Assembly (NCBI RefSeq): GCF_016735595.1
Contig: NZ_JAERRB010000005.1
Span: 372,001-436,000 of the forward strand
DNA: 64,000 nt
Origin: Chryseolinea lacunae
GTDB taxonomy: Bacteria > Bacteroidota > Bacteroidia > Cytophagales > Cyclobacteriaceae
Direction of reading: 5' to 3'
Shown here: positions 8,682-18,366 of the stretch, piece by piece
Position numbering within the stretch: position 1 is the first letter of the stretch
Layout: each line of letters begins with the position of its first letter
Program-made: the position numbers and the translations under genes
The notes under the pieces: model-generated
Seen by the model: only the letters and a program-made list of their open reading frames with translations
Databases searched by the model: none
Told to the model about the DNA's origin: nothing

Positions 8682-9227
8682 CGTTACGCAATAGGTTTAG
8701 GTCGGATTGTAAATTTATAAAAACAACGGGCCATATCATAATGAAGGAGAGAACAACCAAACCTCTGCAGCGGCCTGATTTGTTTACCTCCTTCACAACA
8801 AGCCCACGGCTTCAGCGCTTGCCGTTTGCCTCATACTTCACCACCACAAAAGTTCTTCCACAGCCAGTCCATGAACCAGGCACGAACGATATATGGACGA
8901 TATATGGACGATATATGGACGAGTAAATTATCGCAACGTCCCATCAACACTGCGGTTGCGACGGTTCACAGGCACCGCCGCCGCATCCATTCGGTGAGCG
9001 CAAAAAGGAACACTAAAAGTTTCTGAAAAAGACAGAACTTCTCAGCCCGCACGTTGGCTGCGGGGGACCGCAATATTTTCGCCATCCATGCCGAAAAAAA
9101 ATTTAGTGTGGTAAAAACGGCACATTGGATCGCAATAAAGCTGGCAGGAAAAACCACGAAGAAAAACAATTTGCACCGAGTCAAACCTATGCCCATATTT
9201 AATATCGCTCTCGACCATAAACCCACT
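8682..9227. promoter_or_regulatory. Long divergent intergenic region
   Basis: 546 bases between the divergent sorbosone-dehydrogenase-like and GH140 genes. No convincing gene is present; the small frames here lack protein-like character. The only structure I can support is the 11-bp triplicate repeat listed separately. It presumably holds promoters for both neighbours, but no clean TAnnTTTG match was found. Confidence 0.4.
8886..8918. repeat. Three tandem 11-bp direct repeats (ACGATATATGG)
   Basis: Three identical head-to-tail copies of ACGATATATGG (8886-8896, 8897-8907, 8908-8918) followed by a partial ACGA. The period is close to one helical turn, so all copies face the same side of the DNA. 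They lie between two divergent genes, 205 bases from the sorbosone-dehydrogenase start and about 310 from the GH140 start. Confidence 0.9.
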
Positions 9228-10700
9228 ATGAAAACACCCTCCACCTTCGCCAGAATTTCGACAGGCATGCTCATGCTCTTGGTGCTGTGCACGGCAAAAG
9301 CACAGATTAAAGTAAGCGACAACGCCCGCTTCCTTGCCACGCACGACGGCAAACCCTTCTTCTGGTTGGGCGACACCGACTGGGAATTGTTTCACCGCCT
9401 CACGCGCGAAGAAGCCGAGGAATTTATTGCGATACGCAGCGAACAAGGCTACAACGTGTTGCAGGTGGTAGCCCTCGCCGAATTTAACGGCATTCGTCAA
9501 CCCAATCGCTATGGCGATGTGCCGTTGAACAATGAAGATCCCACACAGCTTTTGGAAACACCGGGCACCGATCCAAAGAGTGCCTACGAATATGATTATT
9601 GGGATCATGTTGACTTTGTTATCCGCGCCGCCGCCGCGAAAGGAATGTATATCGGCCTGCTGCCCACGTGGGGCGACAAGGTGACGCCGATGTGGGGCGA
9701 TGGTCCGAAAATCTTCAACGAGAAGAATGCAGAGGTCTATGGCGCCATGCTGGCAAAACGTTATGCAAAGGACTGGAACATTCTCTGGATTCTTGGCGGC
9801 GACCGTCCTGCTGTGTATACTTCCGAGCGCGAAGGCACCAGGAAGAACTATGACGATCGCAGCCTTTGGAAAGCCATGGCCAAGGGCATCGAAAGTGTGT
9901 TGGGCAAACAGGCGTTCATCACCTACCATCCGGCCGGAGGTTCCTTTTCCACATCGCAGCAGATACACGATGCCGCATGGCTCGACATGAATGCGTTTCA
10001 ATCCGGTCATGGTTCACGAGAGGCCGAAGCGTGGGACTATGTGACACGCGATCTCGCCCTCACGCCAACGAAACCAACACTCGACATGGAGCCTTGCTAT
10101 GAAGATCATCCCGTCAATCCCTGGGATGGAAAATGGACGCGTGCTTCGCGAGGCTACTTCACGGCCTACGATGTGCGTGCCCGCATCTATCGCGGTGTGT
10201 TTGCCGGAGCCTGCGGTGTCACCTATGGGCATCACCAGATCTGGCAATTCATGAACACGGCACTCAACCCTCCCATCAACCCCGGCGACACAATTATTCC
10301 CTGGCAAAAGGCCGCGCGCGCAGCAGGTGCAAGCGAGATGTTATACCTGAAAGATCTCATGCTGTCGCGACCGTATTTCAGTCGCATTCCCGACCAAACG
10401 CTCATCGCCTCCGCCACCGGCACAAACTATGTCGACAAGATTATTGCCACACGCGACAGCAACGGTGCCTATGCATTTGTTTATCTGCCCCAAAACAAAA
10501 CGGTGAAAATTAATCTTGGTAAGATTGGCGGCACCAGCAAAACCGTGTGGTGGTTCGATCCGCGAACGGGAAAAGCCGTCGCTGCAAAGCCTGCGAAGGG
10601 TAACAACACACAATCGTTCACACCGCCGCACGACGGAAAAGACTGGGTGCTTGTGATTGACGATGCTTCCAAAAAATTCCCGGCACCGGGCACGCACTAG
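9228..10700 (+). CDS. GH140-type glycoside hydrolase (DUF4038 + putative collagen-binding domain)
   Basis: 490 residues from the ATG at 9228, which opens a signal peptide (MKTPSTFARISTGMLMLLVLC, cleaved near AKAQ). Residues ~30-380 match the DUF4038 TIM barrel (FFWLGDTDWELFHRLTREEA; ILGGDRP; MEPCYEDHP). The last ~90 residues form the PF12904-type beta domain (VWWFDPRTGKA, DWVLVIDD). Characterised members are GH140 apiosidases that act on the apiose of rhamnogalacturonan II side chains; the substrate here is inferred from family. It acts in the periplasm or outside the cell. Its stop overlaps by 4 bases the stop of the convergent histidine kinase. Confidence 0.85.
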   Translation: MKTPSTFARISTGMLMLLVLCTAKAQIKVSDNARFLATHDGKPFFWLGDTDWELFHRLTREEAEEFIAIRSEQGYNVLQVVALAEFNGIRQPNRYGDVPLNNEDPTQLLETPGTDPKSAYEYDYWDHVDFVIRAAAAKGMYIGLLPTWGDKVTPMWGDGPKIFNEKNAEVYGAMLAKRYAKDWNILWILGGDRPAVYTSEREGTRKNYDDRSLWKAMAKGIESVLGKQAFITYHPAGGSFSTSQQIHDAAWLDMNAFQSGHGSREAEAWDYVTRDLALTPTKPTLDMEPCYEDHPVNPWDGKWTRASRGYFTAYDVRARIYRGVFAGACGVTYGHHQIWQFMNTALNPPINPGDTIIPWQKAARAAGASEMLYLKDLMLSRPYFSRIPDQTLIASATGTNYVDKIIATRDSNGAYAFVYLPQNKTVKINLGKIGGTSKTVWWFDPRTGKAVAAKPAKGNNTQSFTPPHDGKDWVLVIDDASKKFPAPGTH

Positions 10701-13700
10701 CCTGTGCCATACATTCGTGTGTCGGTGTCGACCCGGCGGCGTGCAAACGAGATGGAAAAGGCGGCACCCTTGCCCGGTTCGCTCTCGCACTGAATGTCGC
10801 CATCCATCGCGATCACAAATTTTTTCACGATAGACAGCCCCAGCCCGGTCGATGTTTCGTTGGCCGTGGGTCTGGCACTTAGCTTTTGAAATTTTCCAAA
10901 GAGCTTTTGTTTGTCTTCCACACTCAAGCCCGGGCCTTCGTCTCTGATTTCACAAACCACCTTGTCGGTGCTGGTGCGCAGGTTCACATACACGTTGCGA
11001 TCGAAAGGCGAAAATTTGATGGCGTTGGAGAGCAGGTTTTCCACCACCTGCTCAAGATAAACTTTGTCGCCGCTCACATACCCTCCGGGGTCGATATTTT
11101 TCACAATCGAAATTCGCTTCTTCATGGCCTCGTGCCTGTAGCGATCGGCCACGGTGTTGCAAATGTCGGAGAGGTTCACGTCTTCCAGTGTCAGATTAAG
11201 TTTCCGTGAGTCGATGGCATTCACGTCCAGAATTTTCACGATCATAGAGTCGAGGCGCTCAACGCTGGTTCCCATGAGGTTCAGATAGGTTTTCGTTTCA
11301 TCGTCGGCCTGACTGTTCATTCTCACCAGCGAGATCAATCCCGTTATTTGCTGCAAGGGGTTTCGGAGGTCGTGGGCCACGATGCCAATCAGGTTATTTT
11401 TTTCAAGATTCAGTTGAATGAGCTCTTCGTTGCTGATGCGCAGTTCGTTTGTGCGCGCGTCGATGAGCCTTTGCATGGCGTGGCTTTTCTTTCTGTTGCG
11501 TGCATTCACGCCAACAAACGTCAATACCACCAGCACCGCGGCGGCCACCAAACACAGACCAAAAAACCACCACCGTTGCCAGAAGGGTTTGGCAATCGTG
11601 AAATGAAGGTGCGAAGAATTGCTCCACACAAAGGGACCATTCTTTTTTGCGCGCACTTCCACCGTGTGAGCGCCGGCAGTCAGGCCCGAAAAATGAAGTT
11701 CCGTTGCCGAAGTCGTGGCCCATGCTTCGCCGGGAACAATGCGGTATTGAAAGATCACTTCATTTTCAGGAAACGTGATGGACGAAACGTGGATAGACAA
11801 AAAGCTGCCATAGTCAATTTGGGTGTCGCCGCGCAGGCTTGCGTTTTTTCCATTCACACGCACCTGGGTGAATTGTGGCGCGGATGTTTTGCTCAACACC
11901 GTTAGCGGCCGCGTGCTATAGCACAATCCCTTTGCCGTGCCGACCCAAACGTTTTCGCAACGGTCCACAAAAAGTCCGCGCGGCGTGATGGTGTTCGACA
12001 ACAATCCTGAACTTTCATTAAACAAGTCGGTTGTGCCGGCGATGCGATCAAACAACGCCATGCCGAATGCGTTGGCAACCAAAAGTTTGTTTCCCGCGTA
12101 GGTGTGAATGGCTTTCACCGGCAACTGGGCAAAGCGTTGGCCCAGGTCTACTTTATGGAGTTGAAGGCCGTCATATTTCAATAGTCCCTCTGAGGTGGCT
12201 AGCCAGAGCAGGTCGTCGGGGGTAACCACAAAATCAGTCACATTAAAATCAGGATGCATAGCAAAAGTCACCGGCACACTCGCGTTGTGAAACACCGTGT
12301 CGGCGCGGCCTTTGAAGAAAAGATAACTCGCCTTTCCTGCCGACGCCACATACATACCCCTGTTACCTTCGCGAATCATATTGACAACACCCGAGCGCCC
12401 CAGAGGAATGTTAAATTGCCGCAGCACCAGATCCTTGCCGATGCCATACACCTTCGGACTGCCCGGAACGGTGAGCCAGATTGTTCCGGCAGCATCGCGC
12501 GTGAGCGTGGTCACAAAGCGACCGTGGGCGCTCAGGTCATATTGTTTTTTTATTTTTTGTCCGGTCAGCAGGAACACTTTGAATGCGTTGGCCACCCACA
12601 GACCTTCCTCTGTGAAGACCACTGATTGAAAGTAGCCCGAAGGAATATCGAGCACGACCGTGTTCTTTTTTGTAGCGCGATCGAAGGCATACAATGTGCG
12701 CCGTGTGGCATAGTAGACTATGCCCGCTGCAGCATCCTCGGCAATACACTCAATGAAGTCCGACACATTCTCGTCGGTTCCGCGAAACAGGTTTTCCTTC
12801 ATCACCACCAATCCATCGTTTCCGGAAATCCAAAGATCATCTTCTTTGCTACGGTAAACGTGGTTGATGTTGTTGATGGGATACGAAATGGCTGTGAACG
12901 TGCCGTTGTCGAGATTCGCCATGAAATGTTTGTTGCTGCGTGTGGCCACAAAATACGTGTCGCCGTGAAGCTCGCGAACAAACGACACAAGGGAGATGCC
13001 AAGCACGAGCTTGGGTGCTTTAACGCCACCTGCTTCGGGAAGATCGGCCCGATACACGCCGTCGGATGCGCCGATCACGAGCGTGTTGTTCACAACGGAC
13101 ACAAACTCTACGCCGGCCGGAAACTTCAGGTCAACGCTCTCAAATTCGTCGTATCGCGCATTGTATCGAAACACGTTGCCCTGCAGAGACGTGATGAACA
13201 GCGTGTGGCGTTTGTCTTCGAAGAATGAAAACGCTCTCAAAAATTGTGTCGACCGGTTGGCGATGTCAAACCCGAAGCGCTTCAGTGTTTTGCCGCGAAG
13301 CCGCACTACGGCTTGCGACTCGCTCACCCACAGGTCGCCTTGAATGTCTTCGAAAAGAAGTTTGGGATAAGAAAGACATGTGTCGTTTGCAATGCGCGCC
13401 ACGGGGCACAGGCTTTTAAAGGAAACGGTGTCGCCGCGGTTCTGAATTTCGACGAGGTCGAGATCGCTATACGCCAGGAGCCTGCCGTTGCGGGTAGTGA
13501 AAAAACCTTTTGCGTAGTCGCCGTGTATGGCATCGCGATAGGTAGTAAAATTAACGCCGTCGTATTTAGCGATGCCCTGGTCGGTGGCGATCCAGAAATA
13601 GCCGAGCGCATCCTGCGTGCAGCCTTTCACAATATCGCTGGGCAGGCCTTCGTCTACACGGTACTTTTTAAAGAAGTACTCCTGTGCCGTTACAGCAATA

Positions 13701-13741
13701 GGGAGCTGTAAAAGCATCAAAAGAATGATGCATTTAGTCAC
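10697..13741 (-). CDS. Periplasmic beta-propeller sensor histidine kinase
   Basis: 1014 residues. Signal peptide (cleaved near AVTAQ), then about 620 residues of Reg_prop-type propeller repeats (EGLPSDIVKGCTQDALGYFW, DDLWLATSEGLLKYDG, ENVWVGTAKGLCY), a Y_Y_Y domain near 655-720, one membrane helix near 725-748, and a kinase core. The H-box histidine is His790 in VAHDLRNPLQQ; the N-box NLLSNAIKF is near 902-910, the G1 box DEGPG near 934 and GLGL near 966. It should autophosphorylate after sensing a periplasmic ligand. Unlike hybrid HTCS regulators it has no receiver or AraC domain, and no response regulator is next to it. Confidence 0.9.
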   Translation of the reverse strand: MTKCIILLMLLQLPIAVTAQEYFFKKYRVDEGLPSDIVKGCTQDALGYFWIATDQGIAKYDGVNFTTYRDAIHGDYAKGFFTTRNGRLLAYSDLDLVEIQNRGDTVSFKSLCPVARIANDTCLSYPKLLFEDIQGDLWVSESQAVVRLRGKTLKRFGFDIANRSTQFLRAFSFFEDKRHTLFITSLQGNVFRYNARYDEFESVDLKFPAGVEFVSVVNNTLVIGASDGVYRADLPEAGGVKAPKLVLGISLVSFVRELHGDTYFVATRSNKHFMANLDNGTFTAISYPINNINHVYRSKEDDLWISGNDGLVVMKENLFRGTDENVSDFIECIAEDAAAGIVYYATRRTLYAFDRATKKNTVVLDIPSGYFQSVVFTEEGLWVANAFKVFLLTGQKIKKQYDLSAHGRFVTTLTRDAAGTIWLTVPGSPKVYGIGKDLVLRQFNIPLGRSGVVNMIREGNRGMYVASAGKASYLFFKGRADTVFHNASVPVTFAMHPDFNVTDFVVTPDDLLWLATSEGLLKYDGLQLHKVDLGQRFAQLPVKAIHTYAGNKLLVANAFGMALFDRIAGTTDLFNESSGLLSNTITPRGLFVDRCENVWVGTAKGLCYSTRPLTVLSKTSAPQFTQVRVNGKNASLRGDTQIDYGSFLSIHVSSITFPENEVIFQYRIVPGEAWATTSATELHFSGLTAGAHTVEVRAKKNGPFVWSNSSHLHFTIAKPFWQRWWFFGLCLVAAAVLVVLTFVGVNARNRKKSHAMQRLIDARTNELRISNEELIQLNLEKNNLIGIVAHDLRNPLQQITGLISLVRMNSQADDETKTYLNLMGTSVERLDSMIVKILDVNAIDSRKLNLTLEDVNLSDICNTVADRYRHEAMKKRISIVKNIDPGGYVSGDKVYLEQVVENLLSNAIKFSPFDRNVYVNLRTSTDKVVCEIRDEGPGLSVEDKQKLFGKFQKLSARPTANETSTGLGLSIVKKFVIAMDGDIQCESEPGKGAAFSISFARRRVDTDTRMYGTG

Positions 13742-13984
13742 AAGTCTAGTAATGGATGGGCTCTTCTAAGATATGAAAACTTGGGGGGACCTATACCGGA
13801 AAAGGCGTCTTTTTTTTTGCCGGGCGCGGGTCTTGGTTGTCGTGTGAACGCCGGAAAATCGTATTTCATTGACGCACCTGCAAAACTGATCTGCTGAAAA
13901 TACTAGTATCTGATGCTATGGTGAAAGCCTGATTTTATGAGATATTTGGCGATTCAAAAAATTCCATTTCGAAATAGCAACGAC

Positions 13985-15220
13985 ATGCCCAAACAACCCG
14001 GTTTCACCACCACCATTCTTCATTCAGACCGACTGCGCAAGCCCGAATTCGGAGCCCTGCACCAACCGATTCACACGGCCGTCACCTGGGGCTACGAAAA
14101 TGTGAACGACCTCATCAACGTGTTCCAGAACAAGCAAAAGGGTTTTGCCTACTCCCGGCAAGGCAACCCGACGGTGGCGGCTCTTGAGCAGAAAGTGACA
14201 CAAATGGAAAATGGCCGCGACAGCGTTGCGTTCTCTACGGGCATGGCCGCCATCTCCGCCACCCTGCTGGCATTGATCCGGGCGGGTGACCACATCATCG
14301 CCAGCAGCTTTCTTTTTGGAAACACACGCAACTTCTTTCACACCCTGATGGGCATTGGCATTGAAGTGTCTTTTGTGGACGCCACAAAAGTTGCCAACGT
14401 GGTGGCGGCTCACCAACCCAATACGAAAATGGTGTTTGTAGAAACCATTGCCAACCCCGTGACACAGATCCCAGACCTGGTGGCCATCGGCGATTTTTGC
14501 AAGACAAACAAACTCCTCTACATCGTCGACAACACCATGACGTCGCCCTACCTGTTCAAGCCCATCAACGTCAACGCAAGCCTCGTCATCAATTCGCTCA
14601 CAAAATACATCGGTGGACATGGCAACGCGCTCGGCGGATGTGTGACTGACACGGGCCTGTTCGACTGGATCGGTTTTCCCAACATTGCCACCACCTTCCG
14701 AAACCAGATTGCCCCTGCACAGCAAGGCCTTGTTCAGATCAGAAAGCTAGGCTTGCGCGACGCCGGCGGAACCCTTTCGCCCGAAGCGGCGCATAGCATT
14801 TCTGTAGGCGCCGAAACGTTGGCCCTCCGGCTCCAGCGCACATGCGCAAATGCCCAAACCCTGGCAAACTATCTTGCACAACACCCCAAGGTTGAACGTG
14901 TGAACTATCCCGGCCTGAAAAGTCATCCGCAGCACGATCGCGCAGCAACACTCTTCACCGGGTTTGGTGGATTGATAAGCTTCGCCCTGAAAGAAGGCGT
15001 TGACTACCTGTCGGTGTTGAACAAACTAAAAATCGTGATCAAGTCAAGCAACCTGGGCGACACACGCACGCTGGCGATACCGGTGGCCCAGACCATTTTC
15101 TTCGAACTCGGTCCCCAACGCCGAGCAGAAATGAACATCCCCGAGTCGCTCATCCGACTTTCGACCGGCATTGAAGATGTGGACGATCTGCTGGAAGATT
15201 TTCGCCAGGCGTTAGAGTAG
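13985..15220 (+). CDS. Cystathionine gamma-synthase/methionine gamma-lyase family PLP enzyme
   Basis: 411 residues from the ATG at 13985 (MPKQPGFTTTILHSD), preferred over an upstream ATG whose extension is not family-like. PLP contacts visible are YSRQGNPT (56-63), STGMAAI (84-90), Asp182 in VDNTMTSPYL and the Schiff-base Lys207 in NSLTKYIGGHG. The length is normal for the Cys/Met metabolism PLP family. It could act as a gamma-synthase, a sulfhydrylase or a gamma-lyase; the sequence motifs seen do not separate these. It is a monocistronic gene ahead of a bidirectional terminator. Cytoplasmic. Confidence 0.85.
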   Translation: MPKQPGFTTTILHSDRLRKPEFGALHQPIHTAVTWGYENVNDLINVFQNKQKGFAYSRQGNPTVAALEQKVTQMENGRDSVAFSTGMAAISATLLALIRAGDHIIASSFLFGNTRNFFHTLMGIGIEVSFVDATKVANVVAAHQPNTKMVFVETIANPVTQIPDLVAIGDFCKTNKLLYIVDNTMTSPYLFKPINVNASLVINSLTKYIGGHGNALGGCVTDTGLFDWIGFPNIATTFRNQIAPAQQGLVQIRKLGLRDAGGTLSPEAAHSISVGAETLALRLQRTCANAQTLANYLAQHPKVERVNYPGLKSHPQHDRAATLFTGFGGLISFALKEGVDYLSVLNKLKIVIKSSNLGDTRTLAIPVAQTIFFELGPQRRAEMNIPESLIRLSTGIEDVDDLLEDFRQALE

Positions 15221-15257
15221 TGTATACAAAAACAAAGGCCCGAAGATATCCGCGTCG

Positions 15258-15289
15258 CCGCATAGTCTGCCACCCCGGCGACTATGCGG
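15258..15289. repeat. Perfect 10-bp inverted repeat downstream of the PLP enzyme
   Basis: CCGCATAGTC at 15258-15267 and GACTATGCGG at 15280-15289 surround a 12-base loop. No T-tract follows, so it is not a standard terminator. It lies 38 bases after the PLP gene stop and about 40 bases before the terminator hairpin. Confidence 0.6.
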
Positions 15290-15326
15290 ACTTTGGAACG
15301 AAACTGTACAACGGTCTTGTAAAACA

Positions 15327-15369
15327 AAAGGCCCGCTCCGAATATCGGGGCGGGCCTTTATTTTTTTTT
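15327..15369. terminator. Bidirectional rho-independent terminator
   Basis: A GC-rich stem of 10 bp (AAAGGCCCGC at 15327-15336 with GCGGGCCTTT at 15350-15359) is followed on the plus strand by a nearly pure T run to 15369 and on the minus strand by TTTTG. It sits between convergent genes ending at 15220 and 15377 and can serve both. Confidence 0.85.
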
Positions 15370-15376
15370 GCTACAG

Positions 15377-16885
15377 TTAGTAGTTTAATTTTTCCAACCT
15401 GTTGTCGATGCGTTTTTCTTTCTTAAAGTATTCGCTCACCATCACATAGCCCTCCTTGGCGGGATAAACATAATATTCTGTCGACGACCGCGTGAGGGGA
15501 AGCTTGTCGACAGCGAACACTTTTTCGGGGGTGTAGATCACGGAGCCGAGCACGTTCTTGGCTTTCTGTCCTTTCTCGCGATCGTAGTTGATGTAGTTCA
15601 CGACAAACGTGTTTTTGTCTGCCGACGTTTGCAGGAATTGAAAGTCGAATGCGTTCATCGATTTGGCCACATAGGAAAGCATTTTTGCCGACGCTATGAT
15701 GAAGCCTTGCGGGAACGTGAAGGCGTTCTTGTCTTTCTCGAACACGTGCAGTTTCTTGATGCTGAAGTCGGCGTCGAACTGAAACACCACGAGGTTGTAG
15801 ACCAGGATACGCATACCTGTCATGGGGTTGCCGCCTCTTCTGTATTGCTCGCCAATGGCAAAGATCTGGCCATCGCTGGTGCGCACAAAATCGTGGAAGA
15901 GAATGTTGGTATCTTCAAACGTTTCTTTGTCTTTGGCGGCCACCAGTTTGTTGATGTCGGCGGTCCACGAGTTGGTCCGTTCCGATACTATTTTTCCTTT
16001 CATATCCACCACCACGGCAATGAAACCCTGGCTTTGGTTCTTGATCACGTTCTCGTTCTTGTCGAAATATTCGCCAAAGATGGTGAACTGCTGCTTGGCC
16101 TTGTCGAAGAAGACTTTGGCCAGCATCATTTTATACTTGGTCGATTCCATCGGAATGCGGAAAACGGTTTTTCCGTCGCCGATGTTTTGTACCAACAGGT
16201 CGATGTCGATGTCGCTCGAAAGCACGGACGTTCTTTTGATGATGGTAGACCCCACATACTGCTCATCCTGAAAAGCTTCCATAGCCGTTTCGAAGTCAAA
16301 CTTATCGTCGGGGCCGAATGAAGTCCATGAACGTTTCATGGTGTTGTCATAAAACTCCACTTCAAAATCGCTCTTCGATTCCTCCTTGATGCCATAGTAC
16401 ATAAAACCTTTGTTGGGCACAGCAATCAAAAACGACTGCATCGGTTCATGTCCCTGGGCGATGTAGGCATACATCGCGTTTGCATATTTGTTCTTCAGGG
16501 TCTTGGTAACCTTATTGGTTTCCTTCAACGTGCGGTCATAACCAATGATCTCCAGCGTTCTTTCGCGCATGTCATAAAACAAAAATCCAAACGCTTCACC
16601 GTTGAACGAGGCATCCATGAGCAAATAGGAATTGGGCCGCACGATGTTAACAGAATTGATCTCGCGCAGATTTTCATCCGTTACGCTCAACATGTAGTTG
16701 TTGTTCTTGCGATCTTGTTTCTCAAGATTGTAGAACGTGTAGTATCCTTTCACCTGGCCGTTCTGCAGAATGGCGCCGGTGTTTCTCACTTTCACATCGC
16801 CCGTCACGGTTTTGCTTAGTGTTTGGGCGGTGGCCGTCTGCCACAAACATCCGATGAGGCATAACAGAAAAATTGATTTCTTCAT
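15377..16885 (-). CDS. Secreted protein of unknown function (possible DUF6770 family)
   Basis: 502 residues with a signal peptide (MKKSIFLLCLIGCLWQ, cleaved near TATAQ). The mature protein is rich in beta-type segments with recurring FxxD/YF patterns (YTFYNLEKQDRKNNNYML, FTIFGEYFDKNENVI, QIFAIGEQYRRGG), suggesting a beta-propeller-like fold. I recall similar Bacteroidota proteins under DUF6770, but that label is from memory and tentative. No catalytic motif is visible. It lies 47 bases downstream of the M48 peptidase gene and ends at a terminator, so the pair is probably one operon. Confidence 0.65.
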   Translation of the reverse strand: MKKSIFLLCLIGCLWQTATAQTLSKTVTGDVKVRNTGAILQNGQVKGYYTFYNLEKQDRKNNNYMLSVTDENLREINSVNIVRPNSYLLMDASFNGEAFGFLFYDMRERTLEIIGYDRTLKETNKVTKTLKNKYANAMYAYIAQGHEPMQSFLIAVPNKGFMYYGIKEESKSDFEVEFYDNTMKRSWTSFGPDDKFDFETAMEAFQDEQYVGSTIIKRTSVLSSDIDIDLLVQNIGDGKTVFRIPMESTKYKMMLAKVFFDKAKQQFTIFGEYFDKNENVIKNQSQGFIAVVVDMKGKIVSERTNSWTADINKLVAAKDKETFEDTNILFHDFVRTSDGQIFAIGEQYRRGGNPMTGMRILVYNLVVFQFDADFSIKKLHVFEKDKNAFTFPQGFIIASAKMLSYVAKSMNAFDFQFLQTSADKNTFVVNYINYDREKGQKAKNVLGSVIYTPEKVFAVDKLPLTRSSTEYYVYPAKEGYVMVSEYFKKEKRIDNRLEKLNY

Positions 16886-16932
16886 AATTTTAAAACGTTG
16901 GATAGGTTAAGTATTGATAGGTATATGAGGGA

Positions 16933-18366
16933 TCATTTCATCTTCGACAAATATCTGCCCTGTGGAAAGTTGGCGATGTATTCGGTTTTGATCTTGCCCG
17001 GATCGCTCTGACTCACTTCTGTTTTACTGCTGAGCCAACAGGCGTAGAGCAAATCTTCCTGCACCCCAAAGCGCTCGCGTTGCGTGCTGGAATAATAATA
17101 CGACAACGAGGCCAGTTCCATCAGCCGCAGCGTGTGCACAAACGACAAATAGCGATCGTAGTTCTCTTCGAAACGGGCATCGGGCAGTGACAACACTTTG
17201 CCCAACTCATGATTTTTCTGATACCAGTAAAGCTGATAGAGTCCCTGGCCAATCATGGCGTGCACATAGGCATTTTCCGGATAACGCTCTGCCAGCGCGA
17301 GATACAAAAACAACCCGCGACCATAGTTTCCAAAATGATATCTCGACACAGCAATTTCAAACTCGCTGCGACGACGCATTGCATCGCTTTGTTCCGTCCC
17401 ATAGTCGATTGCTTTTCGGTTAGCCCCTTGGGCCGTGAGCAGTTGACGCTTGATAGCCACAATGCGCCTGGTGCAGCTGGGGTGCGTGTGCAAACTGTCG
17501 GCATCCTCGTTAGCATGCCAGGTGTTCGACGGTGCATAGGTCAACCAGCGCTCTTTGAAGGGATAGGCTTTGAAGTCGAAATGTTTTCGCAGGTCCAGGT
17601 TGGTGCGGAAGGGTTCCACGTCGGCGCTGTCCAGAATTTCGAGTGTGCGCACCGGGGCTTGCAGGTCGTAGGTGGTGTTGAGATAGTAGCGCAGGGCCAG
17701 CGAGTCGGCTTCAAATTCCTTGTCGCGACCGTGGCGGGTAATGGACATGCCGAATGAGCCTACCAGTTTGGTGAGGCGTGTGTACTGCCCAAACTCGTTT
17801 TTCTCAATTTCCTTCACCTTCTTTTTTGTTTCGGGGTCGAAAAGAAACCGCGCCACTTCAGCGGCCTTGAGATCGGAATGGTGTGTGTGGTAGTGAGCCA
17901 GCTCGTGACACAGCACAAACGCCACCTGCGCCTCGGTCTCCATACGCGACAACAGGCCGAGTGTGAACGCAATGGTGCCCTCGCCATAGCTCATGGCGTT
18001 GACGGCCTCGCTGCGGTGAGCATAGACTTTTGTTTCGCGCGGCAACGCCGGGTTGGCCGCATAGATGTTATTAAGTACAGACTGCAGGTAGGGCGACAGT
18101 GTTTCGTCTGTCAGAATATAATCTTCGTTGAACTGGTCGATCACAAAGTTGGCGCGCTTGTCATACAACTCCTTGATGTAGTTGCTTACTTCTTTTGAAG
18201 GCTCGGCAACGCGAGCTTTGTCGGCCGCCAGTTTGGCCTTCAGCGTGGCAAGTGTGGCGGGCGGAATGGTGTCCTGCAACGGGGCCGGAACATAGTTTTT
18301 TTCAAATTGAGCAACGGCTACACCCCAGACCAGGCACGTGAGGAGCGTCAAACAAAAACCTTTCAT
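16933..18366 (-). CDS. Exported M48 family metalloprotease
   Basis: 477 residues. Signal peptide MKGFCLTLLTCLVWGVAVAQ. The zinc motif HELAH is at residues 154-158, and the third ligand is probably the Glu in KEFEADSLALRYY near 219, the normal M48 spacing. The C-terminal ~200 residues look helical and TPR-like (YHFGNYGRGLFLYLALAERY, NAYVHAMIGQGLYQLYWYQ). It resembles periplasmic BepA/LoiP-type peptidases involved in outer-membrane protein quality control. That role is inference. It is the first gene of a likely two-gene unit with the secreted protein at 15377. Confidence 0.85.
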   Translation of the reverse strand: MKGFCLTLLTCLVWGVAVAQFEKNYVPAPLQDTIPPATLATLKAKLAADKARVAEPSKEVSNYIKELYDKRANFVIDQFNEDYILTDETLSPYLQSVLNNIYAANPALPRETKVYAHRSEAVNAMSYGEGTIAFTLGLLSRMETEAQVAFVLCHELAHYHTHHSDLKAAEVARFLFDPETKKKVKEIEKNEFGQYTRLTKLVGSFGMSITRHGRDKEFEADSLALRYYLNTTYDLQAPVRTLEILDSADVEPFRTNLDLRKHFDFKAYPFKERWLTYAPSNTWHANEDADSLHTHPSCTRRIVAIKRQLLTAQGANRKAIDYGTEQSDAMRRRSEFEIAVSRYHFGNYGRGLFLYLALAERYPENAYVHAMIGQGLYQLYWYQKNHELGKVLSLPDARFEENYDRYLSFVHTLRLMELASLSYYYSSTQRERFGVQEDLLYACWLSSKTEVSQSDPGKIKTEYIANFPQGRYLSKMK

